From contig CAMCKD010000001.1 of NCBI GenBank assembly GCA_945875335.1, positions 294,643 through 358,642 on the forward strand: 64,000 nt of DNA, given 5' to 3'. Of the stretch, positions 8,097-16,075 are shown in pieces. Position 1 is the first letter of the stretch; the number at the start of each line of letters is the position of its first letter. A program made the translations under genes and the position numbers. The notes under the pieces were generated by a model. The model ran no database searches. It worked only from the letters and a program-made list of their open reading frames with translations, and had not been told where the DNA came from. The stretch is from an uncultured Clostridia bacterium. Its GTDB lineage: Bacteria; Bacillota; Clostridia; Oscillospirales; Oscillospiraceae.

Positions 8097-8819
8097 TTAT
8101 TCTGACTCTCTCAGCTTGGTAATTTCATCGAATAGCGTGCAATAACCATTCGCAATCGCATCATCAATGTCAATTATAACCAGTGCTGACTTTTCAAATA
8201 GCTCCTGTACCTCTTTGCTGGCATTGGCATAATACTCTGCGATGTTCCTATAATTGAATACATTATGTCTCATAGCACCCAGCTTCAGAAACTCTTTCAC
8301 ATCATCAGGTATGTCAGCTTCCTCAATTTCTTCAATCAAAACCTCAGACTTGGATGTATCTACCAACTCAGAAAGCTCAACTTCATTCCCTGTTGGCTCA
8401 TACTGGGGTATCTTCACCTTCAGGCTGTATGTATCTGACAAAGCATTCTTATCATCATCAAAAGAAAATCCAAATAATTCCATGTCAATGCCCTGAATAT
8501 CAAACAGCTCTCCATCCAACAGCCCTAAATCCCAGCTGGAGAACTCGGCTGTCTTATTATCAGCCAGTCGGAATGCCTTTATCTGTTCATCTGATAGGTC
8601 ACTAGCCACAATTGTCGGAACCTCTGTCATCTTCAGCTTTTTGGCTGCCTCAAATCGTGTATGTCCGGCAACAATCACATTGTCCTTGTCCACAATGATA
8701 GGATTCTTGAATCCAAACTCTTTGATACTATTCTTGACATAATCGATTGCTTTCTTATTCTTTCTTGGATTCTTCTCATACGGGATAATGCTGTCAATGC
8801 TTTGCATTACGATATCCAT
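8097..8819 (-). CDS. ParB/Srx-fold (ParB N-terminal-like) protein
   Basis: 240 residues from the ATG at 8819 (SD GGAGGT, five bases). Residues 5-100 are a ParB-like domain: IIPYEKNPRKNKKAI, FGFKNPIIVDKDNVIVAGHTRFEAAKKL, VPTIVASDLSDEQIKAFRLADN. Free-standing forms of this domain are frequent next to phage DNA methylases and hypermodification genes, and near terminase. The C-terminal 130 residues show no recognised domain; the usual fused methyltransferase is missing. It is the first gene of the late block, downstream of a terminator-like hairpin. Confidence 0.88.
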   Translation of the reverse strand: MDIVMQSIDSIIPYEKNPRKNKKAIDYVKNSIKEFGFKNPIIVDKDNVIVAGHTRFEAAKKLKMTEVPTIVASDLSDEQIKAFRLADNKTAEFSSWDLGLLDGELFDIQGIDMELFGFSFDDDKNALSDTYSLKVKIPQYEPTGNEVELSELVDTSKSEVLIEEIEEADIPDDVKEFLKLGAMRHNVFNYRNIAEYYANASKEVQELFEKSALVIIDIDDAIANGYCTLFDEITKLRESE

Positions 8820-8837
8820 TTTTACCTCCAAAATAAA

Positions 8838-8867
8838 ACCAGAGCGCCGTTATTTCAGCGCTCTGGT
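8838..8867 (-). terminator. Terminator or attenuator before the late block
   Basis: A 10-bp perfect GC-rich stem (8838-8847 and 8858-8867) is followed on the minus-strand transcript by TTTATTTT, then the ParB-gene SD. It would end early transcription, or attenuate transcription from the promoter at 9024-9051. Confidence 0.75.
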
Positions 8868-8950
8868 ATGAAAATGACATATTCGGGAATAGCAACTTTT
8901 CCCTTCCTCATCCTCTTTTTTGCTATGCTACACACTACCACATTCACCGT

Positions 8951-9000
8951 AGGAACTACAAGGAACTTTATGGAACTTATAGGAACTTTATGGAACCATT
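8951..9000. repeat. Five 10-bp phased iterons
   Basis: Five consecutive 10-bp units, each (A/T)GGAAC(T/C) plus three variable bases, at 8951, 8961, 8971, 8981 and 8991. The period is exactly 10 bp, so every site faces the same side of the helix. An A/T tract (about 9002-9020) follows. It lies between the 9024-9051 promoter and the late genes. Likely a protein-binding array. Confidence 0.8.
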
Positions 9001-9023
9001 TCAAAAAAATTTTTTAATTTTAA

Positions 9024-9051
9024 GCTATAAATACTACAGGAGCTTTGTCAA
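9024..9051 (-). promoter_or_regulatory. Candidate late promoter
   Basis: TTGACA (9046-9051), a 16-bp spacer and TATAGC (9024-9029). It reads into the iterons, the terminator and the ParB-to-portal block. The sequence between 8868 and 9084 holds no convincing gene. Confidence 0.45.
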
Positions 9052-9084
9052 TACCCTTTTCACTGCACCGTGTCATCATTGTTT

Positions 9085-9426
9085 TTATTCTTCCTCTCCA
9101 CAATCCACTTCGTTTATAGCAGATGACGGATGCTGCCAGTCACAGTAACAGAACAACCGATAGGCAAGAGCTTCGTTACCTCCCGCCTCATCTATGAAAT
9201 CCCGCCCAGTATAACAATTGGACAATATGTAGTCATACTCCTCTGGGTCTGGTGTCCGATATGCGGTTATTTCATTGAGACACATATCCGGGATGTATAT
9301 GACTTCATCATCTGTTCGGAACTTATCTGCTTTGAATATCATACAGTCCTGACCAGGAATAAGTGTTAGCATATCATCCAACGAAAATCCCTGGTGGAAT
9401 CCTTCTTTAAGTTCTTCTTTTGTCAT
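9085..9426 (-). CDS. Hypothetical phage protein
   Basis: 113 residues, ATG at 9426 with AAAGGT upstream. Acidic. Segments YIPDMCLNEITAYR and YDYILSNCYTGRDFIDEAGG suggest a small folded protein; no family is recognised. Last gene of the unit that starts near 12,504. Confidence 0.7.
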   Translation of the reverse strand: MTKEELKEGFHQGFSLDDMLTLIPGQDCMIFKADKFRTDDEVIYIPDMCLNEITAYRTPDPEEYDYILSNCYTGRDFIDEAGGNEALAYRLFCYCDWQHPSSAINEVDCGEEE

Positions 9427-9465
9427 TATACCTTTCCATTTCATCTATACTTTAATCTTAATTCT

Positions 9466-9771
9466 CTATCTTTCATCATTGGCAATTAGCCAAATAAACC
9501 TCACATAATTGATTATATCCTGGCATTTCTCCAGCAAATCCTCTCTGTCAGAGAAGTTATTCCTCTGAACCTTATCCCGAAGTGCAACCAAATGTTTTGT
9601 CATATATCCCCATGCGCATTGTGCCGATGTTCCACCCATTATCTCAGCTCCGGCATCAAAGTTATGTAAACAATCATCTGGTGAAGCATATTTCGCATTT
9701 TTCTGTTTTAAGGTTTCGAGTGAATTCCCATCCAACTCATCCAGCAATTTATCGAACCTTTCTCTGTTCAT
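9466..9771 (-). CDS. Small helical phage protein, possibly nucleotide-modification-associated (Nmad1/DUF1599-like)
   Basis: 101 residues, all-helical pattern. The phrase QKNAKYASPDDCLHNFDAG followed by YMTKHLVALRDKV recalls DUF1599/Nmad1 and MazG-like folds with a K..KY...NF...KH pattern, linked by others to modified-nucleotide metabolism. This is a resemblance only. Confidence 0.65.
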   Translation of the reverse strand: MNRERFDKLLDELDGNSLETLKQKNAKYASPDDCLHNFDAGAEIMGGTSAQCAWGYMTKHLVALRDKVQRNNFSDREDLLEKCQDIINYVRFIWLIANDER

Positions 9772-9784
9772 ATTATGAACCTCC

Positions 9785-10162
9785 TTATTCCATTATTGAT
9801 TTCATAAATTGATACTTTTTATTCAGTGCATCATATAGCTCCTCAATCATTTTTTCTATTTCTTCTGCATCTTTTACTAAAACGGACGCCTTAGGAACTC
9901 CTTTTACTCTCTGCCTTGCCAATATCCACATTTCAACGTGTTCATCAACGTCAAAATCTTCGTATTGCTCCCACACTTTATGAACAAAGTCAGCTGCATC
10001 TTCATAGAAAACAGTCAGGATAAAATCTTCTCCTGCTGGGGAGTATTTTTCTAATTCAGCAATTTTTTGATTATTTCCATGTCTATCTTCCTGTTCGCTT
10101 AAATCAACCTTCCATCCCAAATTCTCAGCAACATCGATTAGTTTTTTCATTGCTATTTCCAT
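9785..10162 (-). CDS. Hypothetical acidic phage protein
   Basis: 125 residues, SD GAGGGG 11 bases before the ATG. Mixed alpha/beta with a helical C-terminus (AEEIEKMIEELYDALNKKYQ). No recognised domain. It sits in a run of small genes from 12.5 to 9.1 kb. Confidence 0.7.
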   Translation of the reverse strand: MEIAMKKLIDVAENLGWKVDLSEQEDRHGNNQKIAELEKYSPAGEDFILTVFYEDAADFVHKVWEQYEDFDVDEHVEMWILARQRVKGVPKASVLVKDAEEIEKMIEELYDALNKKYQFMKSIME

Positions 10163-10189
10163 TTACAATGTCCCCTCTTTTTATTTTCT

Positions 10190-10399
10190 TCACCCTTTTA
10201 TATAAATCATTTCTTCATCGAGCTTATCACTTTCAGGTACATAGTCTCCGTCGGGAAGTGGAATATCATCCCAAATCGATTCTATGTATTTTTTTACAGC
10301 GTTCAAGTCATTAGAATCAATATCATCTGGAAGTATAATTGTTTGCATTCCGTATACTTGCCAAACCATTCCAAATTTAACTTCTTTCAACAGTTCCAT
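10190..10399 (-). CDS. Hypothetical small phage protein
   Basis: 69 residues, very acidic, with a LPDDIDSNDLNAVKKYIESI segment. The start is uncertain: an ATG at 10399 lies just after GGAG, and a TTG at 10405 abuts the stop of the upstream gene. It is probably translated by coupling to the preceding gene. Confidence 0.6.
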   Translation of the reverse strand: MELLKEVKFGMVWQVYGMQTIILPDDIDSNDLNAVKKYIESIWDDIPLPDGDYVPESDKLDEEMIYIKG

Positions 10400-10405
10400 C
10401 TCCAA

Positions 10406-10687
10406 CTACATATTATCGTTATCATCTTCTGCATTAGGGCAATACTCCAGGTAAAAGGTGAAATCAAATCCATCATTAGGATTATCGCTATAATAGAGGT
10501 CGCATATTGCAACTCCATATTTCTCATACACTTTGTTAACTATTTTATCAAGTAGTCTGTAATCCTTCGGAAGATAACATCCAAAATCTTGGTTGATTCC
10601 ATCATACCGGAAAAAGTAGTTACCGGAGCTTGTATTATTTATTCCGGTTTCCACCATGTAATCTGCAATCTTTTCAGCTATATCCAT
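10406..10687 (-). CDS. Hypothetical small phage protein
   Basis: 93 residues with SD GGGGGGTG. Starts MDIAEKIADYMVETGI and has an aromatic-rich middle. No family recognised. It is preceded by a 95-base gap without a visible signal. Confidence 0.7.
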   Translation of the reverse strand: MDIAEKIADYMVETGINNTSSGNYFFRYDGINQDFGCYLPKDYRLLDKIVNKVYEKYGVAICDLYYSDNPNDGFDFTFYLEYCPNAEDDNDNM

Positions 10688-10781
10688 ATAAACACCCCCC
10701 CATCTTTCAAGCCGACAAACCTATAAACTAGATAAGCCACTTGATTGCAGGAATATGGTTTTCTAGATCCTACTGAAGCAG

Positions 10782-11342
10782 CTAATCTTTCATTGCTTTC
10801 TCTACAGCCACTACAGCCGCTGTAAGAGATGGGAACCATTCTGCAAATATATCCTTATCTCCTTTTGAAAGACTAACATTCAGAGGCGGCTTATCTTGAA
10901 ATACTGTATCTGTTATATCCGCACTAACCACCCCAGAACTATTTACGGTTGTGACAACACAAAACCAGTTTCTCTTCTGCGGAAAACATGGACCAAAATA
11001 CAGCCCAGCAGCAGTAAGACGCTGGAGCATTTTTGTTTGCGCTTTATTCGGTATTCCATAGGACATATTATTCCATACAGCGATGTACCCGGTTTCTTGT
11101 GTAAGCCATTCCATCATATCGCAATAAAACTGTTTTGGAACAGCATTGTCCACATCAGCACGGCTCCAGTTATTCTTTTCCATCAGCACAGAAATCAGCT
11201 TTCCCTGGTGGGATGGAACTGCATACTCTACTACACCTTCAGGAGAAATCACGACCTCAAGGTAGTTATCAAACAGTTCTTGGTGGGTTTTTATCTTGAA
11301 TCTACTGTGAAGCGCTTGCTGCTGCATATTATATTTGTCCAT
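10782..11342 (-). CDS. Hypothetical phage protein
   Basis: 186 residues. The ATG at 11342 is preceded by GGAG at nine bases; an earlier ATG at 11360 lacks a site. Contains WLTQETGYIAVWNNMSYGIPN and FGPCFPQKRNWFCVV. No domain recognised. Confidence 0.7.
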   Translation of the reverse strand: MDKYNMQQQALHSRFKIKTHQELFDNYLEVVISPEGVVEYAVPSHQGKLISVLMEKNNWSRADVDNAVPKQFYCDMMEWLTQETGYIAVWNNMSYGIPNKAQTKMLQRLTAAGLYFGPCFPQKRNWFCVVTTVNSSGVVSADITDTVFQDKPPLNVSLSKGDKDIFAEWFPSLTAAVVAVEKAMKD

Positions 11343-11377
11343 ATAGATTTTCTCCCACATATCACATTCTATGAAGC

Positions 11378-11860
11378 TCAGTCTTCGAGAGTTTCCACAC
11401 CTTCCAACGCAAAAGGTTCACCATTCTCATAGGTGTCTTTTAGCACTGCTCGGATAGCATTATAAATCGAAGAGCTTCTTACCTCTGCGCTTTTCCCACC
11501 ATTGAAAAAGACACGATAGTTTCTCTCTTCCCCTTCTTCAGGAAACATCAAGTTTTCCTTTGCCCACTCCACGTCCAGAGTAGGTCTGTTCTCACCATGG
11601 CACTGGATGACAACCTCGCTTCCAATCATAAGTTGTCCGGCAAAATTCAACGGGTCATTCAATAGAATCGCACTGATTTTTCCAGTGAATTTATCATCAG
11701 CCCACTTTTCTTTATCTTCTGGCGAGAGCCAACCCCATACGCCTTCTCCATTTATCCCTCTCATCCCATTCTCCGGGTTCGGGATATTGAACTTAATCCA
11801 GCCCTCTCTCTGCTGCTCATTGGTCAAAGACATATAGAAATCAGTTTTGTTCATCATCAT
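11378..11860 (-). CDS. Hypothetical phage protein
   Basis: 160 residues, SD GGGAGG five bases before three consecutive ATGs. Contains GVWGWLSPEDKEKW and the C-terminal RSSSIYNAIRAVLKDTY. Possibly beta-rich. Function unknown. Confidence 0.72.
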   Translation of the reverse strand: MMMNKTDFYMSLTNEQQREGWIKFNIPNPENGMRGINGEGVWGWLSPEDKEKWADDKFTGKISAILLNDPLNFAGQLMIGSEVVIQCHGENRPTLDVEWAKENLMFPEEGEERNYRVFFNGGKSAEVRSSSIYNAIRAVLKDTYENGEPFALEGVETLED

Positions 11861-11907
11861 TTTTTCCTCCCTTTATTTTTTCCTCATGGTCTTTCCAGGA
11901 CAGACAA

Positions 11908-12504
11908 TTACTTTTCTGCATCACGCGCCACATAAAGGCTCTCATTATAAGCCCTTCCATTCTTCTTTACTTGAACATTTACTTCTTTTGAGTCTTTTGC
12001 TTCAACAATGAACACTTTAACAACGGAAGAATATGGAATATTTTTCATTCCCTTTTGCTTCTTCAAAACCTTCCATGCCGCTTTCTTCACTTCTTCGGAT
12101 TCCATATCCTTGCAAATATATCGGCTGGTCATTCTGCTCATTCTTTTTTTGCGGCTTTCTTCTGCCTCACTCTTTGAGCCAAAGTATCTTTCCCCATTTT
12201 CCTTGACTCCCAATTCGTAGAACTCAATTCTTTTAATAATTTCAATGTCATCATTCCAGATAATTTCACGCAAGCTGTTTGACAAAACATTTTTCGCTTT
12301 ACCAACTGTAATCACAATTTCCCAATCCCAGTCAATCATCTTGTGTTCAGTCAAAACACGGATTATTTCAGTCCCTTTTCGCAAATCAATCTTGCAAATT
12401 TCGCCCTGGGAGCCACCCATTGTATTGAAGTTAACCGCATAACCATCCGCTAAGTAACCATTCACAATATCAGTATATACCCTTTCAATTTCATGCAATT
12501 TCAT
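11908..12504 (-). CDS. Hypothetical phage protein
   Basis: 198 residues, the ATG at 12504 chosen for SD GGGAGGA eight bases upstream. Lys/Glu-rich, with FNTMGGSQGEICKIDLRKG and EEVKKAAWKVLKKQKGMKN. First gene of the unit driven from 12583-12611. No family recognised. Confidence 0.72.
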   Translation of the reverse strand: MKLHEIERVYTDIVNGYLADGYAVNFNTMGGSQGEICKIDLRKGTEIIRVLTEHKMIDWDWEIVITVGKAKNVLSNSLREIIWNDDIEIIKRIEFYELGVKENGERYFGSKSEAEESRKKRMSRMTSRYICKDMESEEVKKAAWKVLKKQKGMKNIPYSSVVKVFIVEAKDSKEVNVQVKKNGRAYNESLYVARDAEK

Positions 12505-12527
12505 AGAAAGTCCTCCCATTCAATAAT

Positions 12528-12611
12528 CCATCTGGTTAAGTTTCACTCTCAAAACAATCGGGGCTTCAATCCCGACAGTTGTATTATAACACAATATTGT
12601 TATTTTGTCAA
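12528..12611 (-). promoter_or_regulatory. Promoter with leader hairpin and operator-like element
   Basis: TTGACA (12606-12611), 17-bp spacer, TATAAT (12583-12588). The leader has a TCGGG/CCCGA hairpin, then the shared element CCATCTGGTTAAGT (plus-strand reading, 12528-12541) about 20 bases before the SD of the 12504 gene. Confidence 0.8.
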
Positions 12612-12622
12612 TATTTCAGCAT

Positions 12623-12928
12623 TTATTCCTGAAGTAATCTCACTTCTAGCTCTTCGGTTTCCTGCTCTCTGAAAAAATCCCACTCTTCCGGCTCAAATCC
12701 AGCCATCACGCAGCCATCAATCATGCTGCTGGTCTGCTCTAAGGCATCAGGGTCAGCATCAACCATGTCACCCCAGGTCAAGGCACCATCTCTGGTTACC
12801 ATGTATTCTCCAATCTGGTAGGCAGCACTAGGCATTCCAAGGTACTTAGCTTTGATGCCTAGGCTGTTCTCGATGGCTTTAACCAGTTCCTTCCTGAGTT
12901 CTCCTGTTGCATTAAAATGTAAAATCAT
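12623..12928 (-). CDS. Small conserved mobile-element protein ('virulence-related' type)
   Basis: 101 residues. The start MILHFNATGELRKELVKAIE followed by LGIKAKYLGMPSAAYQIGEY matches a small protein common on Firmicutes mobile elements, often labelled virulence-related without evidence. The function is unknown. Last gene of the J-domain unit. The 123 bases after the next upstream gene contain no convincing gene. Confidence 0.72.
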   Translation of the reverse strand: MILHFNATGELRKELVKAIENSLGIKAKYLGMPSAAYQIGEYMVTRDGALTWGDMVDADPDALEQTSSMIDGCVMAGFEPEEWDFFREQETEELEVRLLQE

Positions 12929-13051
12929 GCTGTTTTCCTCTTATTCTGCAGGAGTGATTGCCCCCTTTGTGTGACACATATAAAGTGACAGGCTATTTCC
13001 CATCCTCCATCTTGTTCGGCAGCTTCTAATCAAATGCTGAATTACTCTTCT

Positions 13052-13330
13052 CTAAATATCATAATGTGTCGTCGTTTCCCATGCAACATATTTGTTAACA
13101 GTATCAACACAAAGATTCCAATACTGAAATGGTTTTTCCTTACGAGCATGAAAGGCCGTAATTCCGACTCTTGCGTACTCATTGAAATGAATATATTCGA
13201 CTATCTCAATCCGATCTGTCTTGGACAACCGACCAGTATCAACCATAGCCTGAAAAATCAGTGCTTTTATATCAATCACACTCAGACCTCCATCATCATC
13301 ACAACCGGATTTTTTTGCCAGTAACAACAT
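13052..13330 (-). CDS. Hypothetical small phage protein
   Basis: 92 residues, ATG at 13330 with GGAG about 12 bases upstream; a TTG at 13354 is the alternative. It overlaps the end of the 13299-13670 gene. Contains LSVIDIKALIFQAM and FQYWNLCVDTVNKYV. Not recognised. Confidence 0.6.
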   Translation of the reverse strand: MLLLAKKSGCDDDGGLSVIDIKALIFQAMVDTGRLSKTDRIEIVEYIHFNEYARVGITAFHARKEKPFQYWNLCVDTVNKYVAWETTTHYDI

Positions 13331-13670
13331 CGACCACAGTTTCTCCAGCTCCAAAAGCCGCTCTCATTTCAGCCACATCTTCGGCACTATAGGGGAGTTT
13401 ATTATTTCGGTATTCCATAAGCTCTTTTTCTACTTCCAAATCCCGTGCAGTGGCAGTTGCTTCGACATCGACGTTATCTGTAACAAGAGCAATTTTTTCC
13501 AGCATATCAGACATCACTACTCTACCAATGCAATTCCTGGCAACGCCTTTGTCATCAATGGTAACCAGACCTGCTTCGAGGTCATTTCTCACTTTTTCCA
13601 ACTCCTTCTCAGCATTAGCCTTCCAATACGCACCGAGCTTTCCGCTGAGTTCCATCATGAATCTTGTCAT
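13299..13670 (-). CDS. Hypothetical helical phage protein
   Basis: 123 residues, SD GGAGG. Largely helical: YWKANAEKELEKVRNDLEAG near the N-terminus and a C-terminal DVVTGKKIRL. It overlaps the next gene. Function unknown. A degenerate copy of the operator-like element lies just upstream (about 13701-13717). Confidence 0.7.
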   Translation of the reverse strand: MTRFMMELSGKLGAYWKANAEKELEKVRNDLEAGLVTIDDKGVARNCIGRVVMSDMLEKIALVTDNVDVEATATARDLEVEKELMEYRNNKLPYSAEDVAEMRAAFGAGETVVDVVTGKKIRL

Positions 13671-13714
13671 AGAACTTCCTCCTACTCAATCCTCATTTAT
13701 CCATCTAAATTTGG

Positions 13715-14575
13715 TTACGCAGCCAGCGCATTTGCCAGCTGCTCAACCCTTTCACTTCTCTTGCTATACCAACATTTCTTGGTGTTATGCCACCGGAAGC
13801 CATTCTCCTTCAGCTTGTTAATCACTGTGGCATCAGGTTTTTCCTTAAAATACAACTCAATGCCATTCTTCTCCTCGTTGTGGACAATCATTACACGCCC
13901 AGAACCTTCAACAGGAACAACCACACTGGAGGAAGTCTCACCAGAAATCTTTTTCACCTTATTGTTCACGGTATAGGGCTTATTCCACTTTCCAATTTCG
14001 AGGTCGTACCAGAAGTTGACATCAAAATAGTCAATCATTCCATCGCAATCACTGAAGCGGTAACTCTTAATGAAGTCGTTTACATCCATCATTACGGCCT
14101 TTGCCCACTCAGTAGCACGATCTTCCCTCTCAACATAATAGGTATTTATCTGAATGCGCTTTGCTCCATTCAGAAGAGCCTCATACGGGCCGGAAACAAG
14201 AGCCACGCTAATGGTGCTTCCGCCAGAATAAGAACTGAAGGAAACAGAGAACTTGCAATCTGGATATGCTTTCTTCACATACTCACGAATCTTTGCCGTA
14301 ATCTCCTTCGTTGTCAAATACAGATTGTAATTCTTGCCTTTCCATCCATTCTGCGTGTAAAACTCATTTCGTGTGCTCTCAGCAGTCTCGTGGGTAGGCT
14401 CAGACGCAACCTTATTGTATGCCATCTTCAAGATGGGGAAAGTGCGGTCATATTCATCGTTAATCTTCTTCATGGTGTCTTCATCGCCGCCTCTATCGGG
14501 ATGATTCTCCATCGCAAGCTTCCGGTACTTCTTCTTCAATTCATCCAAGGTGCTGCAATCACTAAAGAATTTCAT
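13715..14575 (-). CDS. J-domain (DnaJ-like) large-polyvalent-type protein
   Basis: 286 residues, ATG at 14575 after GGAGG; an ATG six bases earlier touches the SD. Residues 1-50 are a J domain with the diagnostic HPD (MENHPDRGGDEDTMKKIN), which stimulates Hsp70 ATPase. The middle (NGWKGKNYNLYLTTKEITAKIREYVKKAYP) resembles LPD29-like domains of large polyvalent proteins. The end (LKENGFRWHNTKKCWYSKR) is a short module repeatedly found at the C-termini of such proteins. It may recruit host DnaK during infection. First gene of its own promoter unit. Confidence 0.85.
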   Translation of the reverse strand: MKFFSDCSTLDELKKKYRKLAMENHPDRGGDEDTMKKINDEYDRTFPILKMAYNKVASEPTHETAESTRNEFYTQNGWKGKNYNLYLTTKEITAKIREYVKKAYPDCKFSVSFSSYSGGSTISVALVSGPYEALLNGAKRIQINTYYVEREDRATEWAKAVMMDVNDFIKSYRFSDCDGMIDYFDVNFWYDLEIGKWNKPYTVNNKVKKISGETSSSVVVPVEGSGRVMIVHNEEKNGIELYFKEKPDATVINKLKENGFRWHNTKKCWYSKRSERVEQLANALAA

Positions 14576-14596
14576 AAACATCCTCCATTCAATTAT

Positions 14597-14695
14597 CCGT
14601 CTGGTTATTCCAGGAGCAAAAAAATTAACGAACCTATTCTTTTCTTGGCCATCCGACCACGTTGATATTATACCACATTATTATATATTTGTCAA
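14597..14695 (-). promoter_or_regulatory. Promoter and operator-like element of the J-domain unit
   Basis: TTGACA (14690-14695), 17-bp spacer, TATAAT (14667-14672). The element variant CCGTCTGGTTATT is at 14597-14609, near the SD. The leader has only a weak GGTC/GGCC hairpin. Confidence 0.8.
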
Positions 14696-14711
14696 TATGT
14701 CGTTATTTATA

Positions 14712-15251
14712 TCAGGCCTGTCTCATTTTTCCATCCATCATGAAATCATACAATTGTGCTTTCAATTCCATAATCTTCATATCCCTATCGTGAAGTTCTG
14801 CCTCCATTTTGAGCTTTTCAGACTCTGCATCATTGGCCCTTCTCCGTTCAGCCAAAGCAATCTGGTGCTGCTCTTCTGTCTTCTTCAACTGCTCTTTCAG
14901 AGCTTTCTTAGTGTCGGAATGCTCACGCATTTCATCCTTCAGCTTATTTTCCTGTTCCTTTATTCTCGGAATTTCAGGATTTGTATGGCAATTATAGAAA
15001 CGGATTGCATCTTCCCAATTCCAAACCTGGAAAAGAACCATGTAAAACGTGTTCTGTGTTCCCTTTTTTCCAGTTGACCCTTCATCATCTTTACCATTAT
15101 CATTTGCGAGTTCAACAAGCCTTCCAACACTACTATGCCCGAAAATATCTTGCACTCTGCAAATATCTTCCTGCTTTGTGCTCAAACCGTGGATGGAAAC
15201 GTGTTCCAGAAGGTCTTTTGCATTTGTGATGTTGTCGTAAATACTAGCCAT
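14712..15251 (-). CDS. Coiled-coil phage protein
   Basis: 179 residues, SD GGAGG. Residues 1-95 form a small domain (TFYMVLFQVWNWEDAIRFYN). Residues 98-170 are a long charged coiled coil (KEQENKLKDEMREHSDTKKA onward). No family recognised; a structural or scaffolding role is possible. Confidence 0.75.
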   Translation of the reverse strand: MASIYDNITNAKDLLEHVSIHGLSTKQEDICRVQDIFGHSSVGRLVELANDNGKDDEGSTGKKGTQNTFYMVLFQVWNWEDAIRFYNCHTNPEIPRIKEQENKLKDEMREHSDTKKALKEQLKKTEEQHQIALAERRRANDAESEKLKMEAELHDRDMKIMELKAQLYDFMMDGKMRQA

Positions 15252-15272
15252 ATCATTACCTCCATTTATCCA

Positions 15273-15437
15273 TCATATATTCTCACACAACCATTGACAT
15301 ATCTCTTGCGTTGGACATTTCCCACAATCACAATCGTGTGGACTAACATCTTCGCAAAGCGCCCGCTCATCTTTCTCAAATACTTCTTGAATCTCAAAAT
15401 ACGACATCCCAGATACATCGTGTCCAGATAGAATCAT
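15273..15437 (-). CDS. Short Cys-rich phage protein
   Basis: 54 residues, ATG at 15437 with AAGGG nine bases upstream. Upstream in-frame ATGs fall in the promoter or touch the SD. The C-terminus has CDCGKCPTQEICQWLC, so metal binding is possible. First gene of the 15516-15544 promoter unit. Confidence 0.65.
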   Translation of the reverse strand: MILSGHDVSGMSYFEIQEVFEKDERALCEDVSPHDCDCGKCPTQEICQWLCENI

Positions 15438-15458
15438 ACATTCCATCCCTTCAAATAA

Positions 15459-15544
15459 CCTATTGGTTAATTGCAGCCTATTACTTTTGTCAGATTCCTT
15501 TCCTCCGACGAACACATTATACCACATATTTACTTTTTTGTCAA
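15459..15544 (-). promoter_or_regulatory. Promoter, leader hairpin and operator-like element
   Basis: TTGACA (15539-15544), 17-bp spacer, TATAAT (15516-15521). Leader hairpin GTCGGA/TCTGAC. Element CCTATTGGTTAATT at 15459-15472 shows the dyad as TAACC-TAT-TGGTTA. Confidence 0.78.
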
Positions 15545-15564
15545 TATGTCATTATAAAGTATAA

Positions 15565-15595
15565 GCCCCGTCAGCTCTTCTCGAACTAACGGGGC
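15565..15595 (-). terminator. Terminator of the long accessory operon
   Basis: A 7-bp stem (GCCCCGT 15565-15571 and ACGGGGC 15589-15595) lies after the 15647 gene, followed on the transcript by TTATACTTTAT. It separates the accessory operon from the next promoter. Confidence 0.65.
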
Positions 15596-15646
15596 CTATC
15601 CAATGTACTCTATTCATTTCTATTTTTTCTCCATTCAAGCACCACT

Positions 15647-16075
15647 CTATGTATTTCCCAAATTATTATGTGTGATGACCTGATTATAATCATCATGATT
15701 TCTTGGCAGCTTTCTGACCTTTCTCCACTTTGTGATTGTCGTTTTATCCACATCACATACTCTGGCTATCTGCGCATCGCTGAATCCGTCTCGATACATT
15801 CTGAAACGCCTTTCATTCTCTTCAAATGAGAGGAATCCTTTTTCCCTCGTATTCTTCTGAGGCTTTCTTTCCCTTGGTGTCTTGATAGTAATCGGTTTCT
15901 TTTCCTTTTCCCTTTTCAGATACTCACTTCTCGATACCTTTTTATCACATCCAGTCCCTGGGTCACATCCCCTTAATTTGTCTTCATTGAATACATAGTC
16001 ACAGCATTTTGAATAGCTGCTATAATGAGCGCATCTGTAACAATATGAATCGCAAATCTTGTCCTTCTCAGCCAT
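15647..16075 (-). CDS. Zinc-knuckle and HTH phage protein
   Basis: 142 residues, ATG at 16075 (SD GGGAG). The N-terminus has CYRCAHYSSYSKCCDYV, a likely zinc site. The C-terminal third is a Hin/sigma-like HTH (FRMYRDGFSDAQIARVCDVD, then TTITKWRKVRKLP). A DNA-binding regulator is likely. Last gene of the accessory operon; it overlaps the preceding gene. Confidence 0.78.
   Translation of the reverse strand: MAEKDKICDSYCYRCAHYSSYSKCCDYVFNEDKLRGCDPGTGCDKKVSRSEYLKREKEKKPITIKTPRERKPQKNTREKGFLSFEENERRFRMYRDGFSDAQIARVCDVDKTTITKWRKVRKLPRNHDDYNQVITHNNLGNT

Noticed and set aside
8868-8930. Leader peptide ending in the late terminator
   Set aside because: A short frame (ATG-AGG-AAG...) ends in the stem, but the SD touches the start codon and there is no codon pattern suggesting attenuation.
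12930-13050. 20-codon peptide starting MGNSLSLY
   Set aside because: SD directly abuts the ATG and there is no other support.
15438-15527. N-terminal extension of the 15273 gene
   Set aside because: The extra 30 codons cover the -10 box, leader hairpin and operator-like element.
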